Shown here: one piece after another, positions 1-5,054 of the stretch
Layout: the number at the start of each line of letters is the position of its first letter
How positions within the stretch are numbered: the stretch's first letter is position 1
Source of the DNA: Deltaproteobacteria bacterium RIFOXYA12_FULL_61_11
Lineage (GTDB): Bacteria; Bdellovibrionota_F; JAHFAK01; YA12-FULL-61-11
DNA length: 5,054 nucleotides
Direction: 5' to 3'
Assembly (NCBI GenBank): GCA_001799195.1
Contig: MGSU01000330.1
Coordinates: 1-5,054, forward strand
The notes under the pieces: generated by a model
Seen by the model: the letters and a program-made list of their open reading frames with translations, nothing else
Told to the model about the DNA's origin: nothing
The model's database searches: none
Translations under genes and position numbers: made by a program

Positions 1-2
1 TG

Positions 3-3000
3 ACCCCTGAGAGCGACAAGCAGGCCTCCGGTCCAGAGGTCAAAGAACTGCTGCGACCGGTCGATCCTGCTCTCCTCGAACAGTTGCGGGAAGAAGAGGG
101 GAATGCCCTGTGGGTACCGATCGGGGAAGGGGGCGAGGAGGTGCCCCTGCAGGTAGATGCCCGGGGACGGAGCAGCGTCCAGTTTTTGCTCGAACGATTG
201 ACCGAGGGGCCGACACCCTGCGTCCTCGAGCTGGCCGGTCGCACCGTGGTCCAATACCTCGATCAACCGATGGAGACTCTCGGTCTGGAAGTTGTGGGGA
301 TGGCTCAGCTCCCTCTCTTGTTACCCGGGGAGACCTGCCGTCCGTGGCAACGCATCGCGATCGATCGCATCGGTCAGGGAAACAGGCCGGCCACCCGACA
401 CCGGCTGTTCCGGTTGGGTCCCTCCCAAACCTTGCGTTTCGGGCTACCCGGACCACGAGTGCCGGGCATCCTGCGCCTGGAGGTGCTCGGCGCTTCCCAG
501 AAGGATGTTTCTCGCCTGCGGGTCGAGACCGGGGGCACCGAGCTGCAGTTCGAACACCGCGGGAGCGAGGATTTGGCCGGCGCGGTCTTCGAGGTCCCGG
601 CAGCGACCGTCCTAGTCGAACTCGAGAATCTCGGACCCGAGACCTGGGTGGCCCTGCAGCTCCGCGCGCCGATCGACCGGTCGATTCCGGAAACCTCGAT
701 TCCCGGATCGACCCCCGCTCCCGACGAGGCGGCGCGGAAGATCGCCGAACTCTCGAACCTGCTTGGCTCCTCGAGCCAACCGGACGATCAGTTCGAATGG
801 CTCCTGGAACGGGCGAGCTTATTGGCGGAGAGCGGGGTGCCTGTCCAGGCCGGCCAGGACCTTTTCCAAGCCCACAACCTGGTCTCGACGCTCGACCAAC
901 TCGGCCGGGTCTCCGCCCTGCAGAACCGCTTCGAACAGGGGGTACGGGCAACTCCGCCCGGAGAGGTGCGGCCGCCGTATCTCATGCCTTGGAGCGGAAA
1001 GGCGGTGTTCCTGCCGCGGGGTATGAGAGAAAAGCTACTCTCGCCCGGAGCAACCACCTCGGCGCTCGGAATGGCAGGAGCGGGGGAGTACGCGGCCATG
1101 TGGGAAGCGTTGCAGCGCCTGGACGATCCCGTTCAGCCCTTGGAACCGCTCGAGCTGGTGCTCCTCCACGGGGTGGCCGTGCGCTTCGGGGATTGGAGCG
1201 TTGCCGCCAGGGTCAGCCGCCTCCTGGTGGAGAGGGAACCCGGCCGTTCACGTTCCGAACAGCTCGTCGTGTGGTTGCGGGAGGTGCTCCGCGCGGAAGC
1301 CGCGGGCCAGATCCTGCCGCCCGAGCTGCGAGTCGAGGCGGCCGTGGCCGCTTGGCAGGTACAGGCCGAATTGGGCGAGGATTTTTCCACCTTGGCCGCC
1401 TCGATCACCGCCTCGTGCCGCAGAGAACAGGTCTTCGGTTTTACCGAGAGCCGCGGACGGAAGGTCGTGCCGCGGCAAGAGAGGTCGACCGGGCCGGACG
1501 AGACCAAACGGCTTGCTGCCCTGCGGGCCTTGTGGGGGACCCCGAGTCCGCCCGAACAGGTGCAGATCCTGTTGCCCGGGGAACGCAGATTGATCGAACT
1601 GAGTCTTTCCGGGGCTTTCGGTCTGGTGCTCGAGACGGTCTGGCGCACGGACGGAGCGCCGGGTGAGACGCTCGAGGGTTGCGTGCTCTCCCTGCGCGCG
1701 AAGGGGACTGTCTTGTTCGAAGCAGGAGCGCCCTCCCACACCCTCGGTGCGGTGGTGACCCGTTCTACACCGATCGGTGTGAGCGTCGGTCGCCATGCTT
1801 TGAGTCTGGGTCTCGAATGTCCCGACGCCACGCAGCGGCCGAAGGTCCGGGTGCGTCTCCTCGCTGATCGGGAGCTGCCCGGTCTGACCGTGCCCTCGGA
1901 AGGAACGCCTCCCTCGTCCGAGAGCCACGTCCTGGTCCTCTCCGGCGACGAAACCTGGTTGGAACTCCCGGCCAAGCTTCCGAGCGAGCTGGAGGTGATC
2001 GGCCCTGACCTCCTAGAACTCCGTTGGCAGGCCCCGCGTGTCGGCACTATCTTCGACGTGCGTCTCCTTGGTCCCCGAGGCGTGGTCAGGGAAGAACAGT
2101 TCGTAGCCGCTGCCCCGGGCGAGGTTGGGGAACAGACGCTGGTCCTGCCCGAGGATCAGGTCTACAGGCTTGTACTTCGACCATCGAACAAACTGGATTT
2201 ACAGGTGTTTCACCTGGTACCCGAGGTGGTGCCGCCCGGCAGGAGGATGCGTCTGGAGCGCGCTCTAGCACCGAGCTTGGACGTAGGGGGAAGCGCGGGC
2301 GGAGCTCAACCGGGACCGGCTCCCGCCCTCGAAGAGCTGGGTACGCACGGCACCTTGTGGACCGGACTGTTCGCCCGCAACGATGCCCTGGACTTGGAGC
2401 AGGATCTCGGTTCGAGCGGAACCCTCGTCTTCGGCCCCGAACTCGGGTGGCACAGTTGTGCCCCAGAACACTTCTGCTGGAAGGTCGATAGCCAACTCCG
2501 GCTGCGCAGCGCGGGTACTCCAGGCGGAGTGGTGGAGGGAGAAATCCTGGTACCCTCCTTCTTCGGTTCGGTGCTCCGACCCGGGGCCCGACTCGCCACC
2601 CAACGCTTGCTCGGGGAGTGGCGTTGGACGTCCAGGGTGGATCTCGCGGTCGAATATCCTCTCCGCCTCTCGACCTGGAGCAGACTCACCCCGTTCGTCG
2701 GTGCCCAGATCACCAACCTGGGCCTCACCTCGGCGGAGCTTGGCCAAACCGTGCCGACCAGCGAGGTCGACACGCTCGTACACAATGCGTATCGCGAAGA
2801 TCATCCCCACAATCCGTCCCTCGGCCTCAAACTGGCGGCCAGGCCCCGTTTCGAGGACCTGATCGTGGCCGCGAGCACCCTGCACGGGAACAGCGACTGG
2901 GAGTTCTGGTACCCCGACCGCTTCGAGCACGTCCTGTCCTGGTACCATGGCCATCGCGGTGGCATGGTTAGGCCCGAAGTGGGCCTGGGGTACCGTTATG

Positions 3001-3278
3001 CCGATCTCGACCGGCTCGAGGGGTCCTGGCGACCCCATCTCGGTCTGGCCGCCGGACATGCCCATTGGTTGGCCCGGGACCTCCGGTTACAGCTCCAGGC
3101 CGGGGCTCGGTGGGCGCCCCTGGAAGGCTCAGCGCTGCTCAGCGTGGCCCTGAGTCTGGTCTGGTGCAGCGGCCGAGGAGTCACCGACGACCCCGCAACC
3201 TGGTTGCCGCAGAGTATCTTTTATGAGCTCAATCGGCCGGAATTCGAAGCGCCTCCGACCACCTCCGAAGAGGAATGA
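3..3278 (+). CDS. Large multi-domain protein with helical middle and barrel-like C-terminus (5' partial)
   Basis: I do not recognise this protein. The frame is open from the left edge to the TGA at 3276-3278. The TTG at 84 is in frame but has no Shine-Dalgarno sequence, and the coding pattern continues upstream of it, so the start is at or beyond the edge; the visible bases 1-2 (TG) could complete a start codon there. Counting visible codons: 1-40 charged linker; about 130-222 beta-rich (starts HRLFRLGPSQTLRFGLPG); about 240-490 mainly helical and TPR-like; about 517-627 beta-rich (ILLPGERRLIELSLSG); about 640-745 beta-rich (VLVLSGDETWLEL); about 750-780 Gly/Ala/Pro linker; about 782-1050 alternating polar/hydrophobic strands such as LRLQLQAGARWA and ALLSVALSLVW, as in outer-membrane barrels; then an acidic tail ending TTSEEE. 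No transmembrane helix is visible, and any signal peptide would lie off-window. Inference: an envelope protein loosely like TPR-plus-barrel porins (PgaA/NfrA type). The alternative is a soluble all-beta protein. The gene is certain, the function is not. Confidence 0.9.
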   Translation, partial: TPESDKQASGPEVKELLRPVDPALLEQLREEEGNALWVPIGEGGEEVPLQVDARGRSSVQFLLERLTEGPTPCVLELAGRTVVQYLDQPMETLGLEVVGMAQLPLLLPGETCRPWQRIAIDRIGQGNRPATRHRLFRLGPSQTLRFGLPGPRVPGILRLEVLGASQKDVSRLRVETGGTELQFEHRGSEDLAGAVFEVPAATVLVELENLGPETWVALQLRAPIDRSIPETSIPGSTPAPDEAARKIAELSNLLGSSSQPDDQFEWLLERASLLAESGVPVQAGQDLFQAHNLVSTLDQLGRVSALQNRFEQGVRATPPGEVRPPYLMPWSGKAVFLPRGMREKLLSPGATTSALGMAGAGEYAAMWEALQRLDDPVQPLEPLELVLLHGVAVRFGDWSVAARVSRLLVEREPGRSRSEQLVVWLREVLRAEAAGQILPPELRVEAAVAAWQVQAELGEDFSTLAASITASCRREQVFGFTESRGRKVVPRQERSTGPDETKRLAALRALWGTPSPPEQVQILLPGERRLIELSLSGAFGLVLETVWRTDGAPGETLEGCVLSLRAKGTVLFEAGAPSHTLGAVVTRSTPIGVSVGRHALSLGLECPDATQRPKVRVRLLADRELPGLTVPSEGTPPSSESHVLVLSGDETWLELPAKLPSELEVIGPDLLELRWQAPRVGTIFDVRLLGPRGVVREEQFVAAAPGEVGEQTLVLPEDQVYRLVLRPSNKLDLQVFHLVPEVVPPGRRMRLERALAPSLDVGGSAGGAQPGPAPALEELGTHGTLWTGLFARNDALDLEQDLGSSGTLVFGPELGWHSCAPEHFCWKVDSQLRLRSAGTPGGVVEGEILVPSFFGSVLRPGARLATQRLLGEWRWTSRVDLAVEYPLRLSTWSRLTPFVGAQITNLGLTSAELGQTVPTSEVDTLVHNAYREDHPHNPSLGLKLAARPRFEDLIVAASTLHGNSDWEFWYPDRFEHVLSWYHGHRGGMVRPEVGLGYRYADLDRLEGSWRPHLGLAAGHAHWLARDLRLQLQAGARWAPLEGSALLSVALSLVWCSGRGVTDDPATWLPQSIFYELNRPEFEAPPTTSEEE
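3269..3274 (+). promoter_or_regulatory. Ribosome binding site deciding the start of the downstream gene
   Basis: AGAGGA lies inside the last codons of the upstream gene. Its spacing is zero to the ATG at 3275 and 9 bases to the in-frame ATG at 3284, so it favours the second. Both genes being this close makes translational coupling (ribosomes terminating at 3278 and restarting) likely. The motif is only a partial match to the anti-Shine-Dalgarno sequence. Confidence 0.5.
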
Positions 3279-3283
3279 AGCCC

Positions 3284-5054
3284 ATGCAGCCGCCCCGGAG
3301 AGAGGAAACCGATCGCGAACAACGCGCCTATCTCGAACGGGCGTTCCAGACCTGTCTCGGCCGCTTGGCCCTGAAGGCCGGCCGCAAGGTCCTGGGGGAG
3401 GTGATCGACGAGCTTTTCGCCTCGCGCGAGCCCGACTTCGGTCCCTTCGAGTTCCTCGAGGTCGCGGTGGCCATGGTGACCATGTTGAACCGTTCCATCA
3501 CCCAGCGCCGCATGGACTGGTTCCGCCTCCGGAAAGAAGCGGTCACCGCGCAGGATCCGGGCGAGGCTGCCAGGATACGTCGGGAGTGGTGGCTCGAACA
3601 CACCTTTGCAAGCACGAAGGAAGCGACCCTGCGGTTGGCCCGGCAGCACGGACCGGAACTCGAAGCCTGCCGGGAATTGCACCTGCGGCTGTTGCACCGG
3701 CTCGACCAGAAGTACGAGTATCTCTGTGCCTTTATCGGGGCTTCCGAGAGCCTCGGTCGGCTCAACCCGAGCGAAGTCGACCATCTTGCGGTGCAATTCT
3801 GGGGGGGGGTGACGAGACCCTCTCGCTGGACGGTGCGGGTGGCGGCGCTGAACGGCTTGACCTCCTTGTTCCGGCTCCATCCCAAGACCTCGCTGGCACT
3901 TCGCCGCGATCTGCAACTGGTCTTCAATAATCCGGACCAGTTCTACGCGGTCCGGGCCGCGGCGTTCCGCCTCTTCCTCCTCCTCGACGAGGACACCGCC
4001 CTGCGCCAGGCCGACCACGTGCTCGGTCTCCTCGAACAACGGCCCGACGAATTCCTCTTCCGACGGGCCGTGCTCGCTCTGCTCGGAGAATTGCGCGGCA
4101 AATGTCCGACCAGTATCCCCCGCGCCGCCCAAGAAGATCCGAACAGCGCCGTTCGCCAGATGGCGGTACAGGTGTTATTGCAGGGCGAGGAAACCCAAGA
4201 AGAGGCCCTGCTCGAACGGTTCGCCCGCGATCCTTCCTTCCCGGTCCGAGGGTGTTGGCTCTTCCTCCTGAACGACCCCAAAGCGGTGACCAGAGTCAAT
4301 GCCCTGCGCTTGGGAAGTCTGCACCTCCGTGCCGAACGCTCTAGCGAATTGCTGGCTTCCTCGCTGCGTTGCTTGGCCGAGAGACTCTCGGACTGGGCAG
4401 CGGAAGAGCTATCCGAGCACGTCGGCGCCGAACTGCTCGACCTGGCCTCGGTACTACCAGGGTTGCTCCTCGAGGAGGGTCGGATTTCCTTACACAGTTG
4501 GGTCTGGCTCTGCACCGACCTCTGTCGCATCCTCCTCGATCCGGGGCTGCGCTCGGCTTTCCTCCGGCTGCGCGAGCAGGTACGTACGACGTCTCCGGGG
4601 AGCAAGCTGCTGCTACCGTCCCAGTCAGAGGTGTCGAGAGAGGCCTTGCAGCCCATCCTCTCCAGTGTGGCGGCCCTCGACCTCGGTCTCTTCGGGAGAG
4701 AACAGCCCGGGAAAGGTCTGGTGCTGCGGCGAGGCGCTCGACGGAACTACCGGTTGTGGCGCTGGCTCCACGAACTGCGCCACCCGGCCCACGACAAGCG
4801 GCAGGCCCATAGCCACCTCACCGGGATCTGCCTGGAGGGCGACCATTGGTACCCCAGCCTGGTCATGTCCGAGGTGACCCGGACCAGGGTGCCGGGCGAG
4901 AGCGTCTATCTCCCGGTCTTCGCTTCCGGAGCGCCCCATCTGCCGGGACCTACCCAGGCGGACAACCTCGCGGGCCGCGACGTGGTGCGGCTCTTCCTGC
5001 CGGGATCCGACCTCGAATTGTCCTGGCAGCATCCCCGCCGCCGGCGTTGGCGAG
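3284..5054 (+). CDS. HEAT-like helical repeat protein of unknown function (3' partial)
   Basis: I do not recognise this protein. The frame is open from the overlap with the upstream gene to the last base, with 590 residues visible and no stop. The ATG at 3284 is preferred because the AGAGGA at 3269-3274 sits 9 bases upstream. The in-frame ATG at 3275, overlapping the upstream TGA, has the same motif directly against it, which is too close. Residues 1-180 are charged amphipathic helices with no signal peptide or membrane helix. Residues about 182-351 contain successive short helix pairs of HEAT type (VRVAALNGLTSLF, YAVRAAAFRLFLLLDED, FLFRRAVLALLGEL, SAVRQMAVQVLLQGEE, FPVRGCWLFLLND). Residues about 352-470 are again helical and Leu-rich. 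From about 480 the character changes to mixed alpha/beta with a His cluster (H496, H500, H503, H509, H511). HEAT repeats usually scaffold protein contacts, so a cytoplasmic partner of the upstream product is plausible but inferred. The G9 run at 3801-3809 lies inside the repeat region's leading edge without breaking the frame. Confidence 0.88.
   Translation, partial: MQPPRREETDREQRAYLERAFQTCLGRLALKAGRKVLGEVIDELFASREPDFGPFEFLEVAVAMVTMLNRSITQRRMDWFRLRKEAVTAQDPGEAARIRREWWLEHTFASTKEATLRLARQHGPELEACRELHLRLLHRLDQKYEYLCAFIGASESLGRLNPSEVDHLAVQFWGGVTRPSRWTVRVAALNGLTSLFRLHPKTSLALRRDLQLVFNNPDQFYAVRAAAFRLFLLLDEDTALRQADHVLGLLEQRPDEFLFRRAVLALLGELRGKCPTSIPRAAQEDPNSAVRQMAVQVLLQGEETQEEALLERFARDPSFPVRGCWLFLLNDPKAVTRVNALRLGSLHLRAERSSELLASSLRCLAERLSDWAAEELSEHVGAELLDLASVLPGLLLEEGRISLHSWVWLCTDLCRILLDPGLRSAFLRLREQVRTTSPGSKLLLPSQSEVSREALQPILSSVAALDLGLFGREQPGKGLVLRRGARRNYRLWRWLHELRHPAHDKRQAHSHLTGICLEGDHWYPSLVMSEVTRTRVPGESVYLPVFASGAPHLPGPTQADNLAGRDVVRLFLPGSDLELSWQHPRRRRWR
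3801..3809 (+). repeat. Homopolymeric G9 tract inside the HEAT-like gene
   Basis: Nine consecutive G residues follow a T and encode the Trp-Gly-Gly of VQFWGGVTR (about residue 173-176 of the downstream protein), with the ninth G opening the following Val codon. The frame is open on both sides with nine G, so the gene is intact as given. A gain or loss of one G would shift the frame. Such tracts can be slippage sites in some bacteria, but they are also common places for sequencing error. Confidence 0.85.

Noticed and set aside
113-118. GGTACC recurs at least seven times across the window
   Set aside because: The copies fall at different codon phases or at Trp-Tyr and Val-Pro pairs, are not regularly spaced, and occur in unrelated contexts. 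They are explained by composition.
357-368. Perfect 12-base palindrome GCGATCGATCGC, and a 14-base palindrome at 672-685
   Set aside because: Both sit inside coding sequence and are explained by Ile-Asp-Arg codons rich in ATC/GAT/CGA. There are no flanking operator features, and no role is supportable.
40-951. Long minus-strand open frame opposite the first gene
   Set aside because: It lies wholly inside the better-supported plus-strand frame. Its translation is dominated by Arg, Pro, Gly and Ser, the usual antisense shadow in GC-rich coding DNA, and it shows no domain pattern.
110-1666. 518-codon plus-strand frame overlapping the first gene
   Set aside because: Its translation is an Arg/Gly/Pro-rich low-complexity string without hydrophobic periodicity, whereas the frame 3..3278 gives a protein with clear strands and helices.
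3279-3283. Possible promoter or terminator between the two genes
   Set aside because: There are at most five non-coding bases, with no hairpin plus T-run and no room for -35/-10 elements.
3223-3930. 235-codon plus-strand frame in another phase at the start of the second gene
   Set aside because: Arg/Pro/Gly-rich composition with no ribosome binding site. It conflicts with the frame starting at 3275/3284, which continues to the window end.
3221-4132. 303-codon minus-strand frame across the gene junction
   Set aside because: It overlaps both plus-strand genes. The plus frame is open for nearly 1,800 bases with coherent helical periodicity and G/C-ending codons, so this is a shadow.

Overview
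The window is GC-rich bacterial DNA with strong G/C preference at third codon positions and almost no non-coding sequence. That fits a high-GC proteobacterial, myxobacterial-like or planctomycete-like genome. Nothing here (no rRNA, tRNA or recognisable housekeeping gene) allows a firmer placement, and no insertion sequence, integrase, CRISPR array or RNA gene is visible.

Layout: two large plus-strand genes fill essentially the whole window, and both are cut by its edges. Gene A (3..3278, open at the left edge, 1,091 residues visible) ends in a TGA. Gene B begins almost at once: an ATG at 3275 overlaps that stop as ATGA, and a better-placed ATG lies at 3284. Gene B then stays open to the last base (about 590 residues visible). 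Being incomplete at the right edge, it is easily missed by a caller that needs a stop codon. There is no room for a promoter or terminator between the genes, so they are almost certainly co-transcribed and probably translationally coupled.

Neither protein matches a family I can name. Gene A reads as a large multi-domain protein: an N-terminal beta-rich segment, an alpha-helical (TPR-like) middle, two more beta-rich segments, a Gly/Ala/Pro linker, and a C-terminal region of amphipathic strands resembling an outer-membrane beta-barrel. The general plan of helical repeats followed by a barrel recalls polysaccharide or phage-receptor porins such as PgaA, BcsC and NfrA, but this is analogy only. 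Gene B is a mostly alpha-helical, soluble-looking protein with HEAT-like repeats in the middle and a striking His-rich patch near the visible end. A reasonable inference is that the pair forms one module, an envelope-associated protein plus a helical scaffold partner, possibly within a longer operon that continues on both sides.
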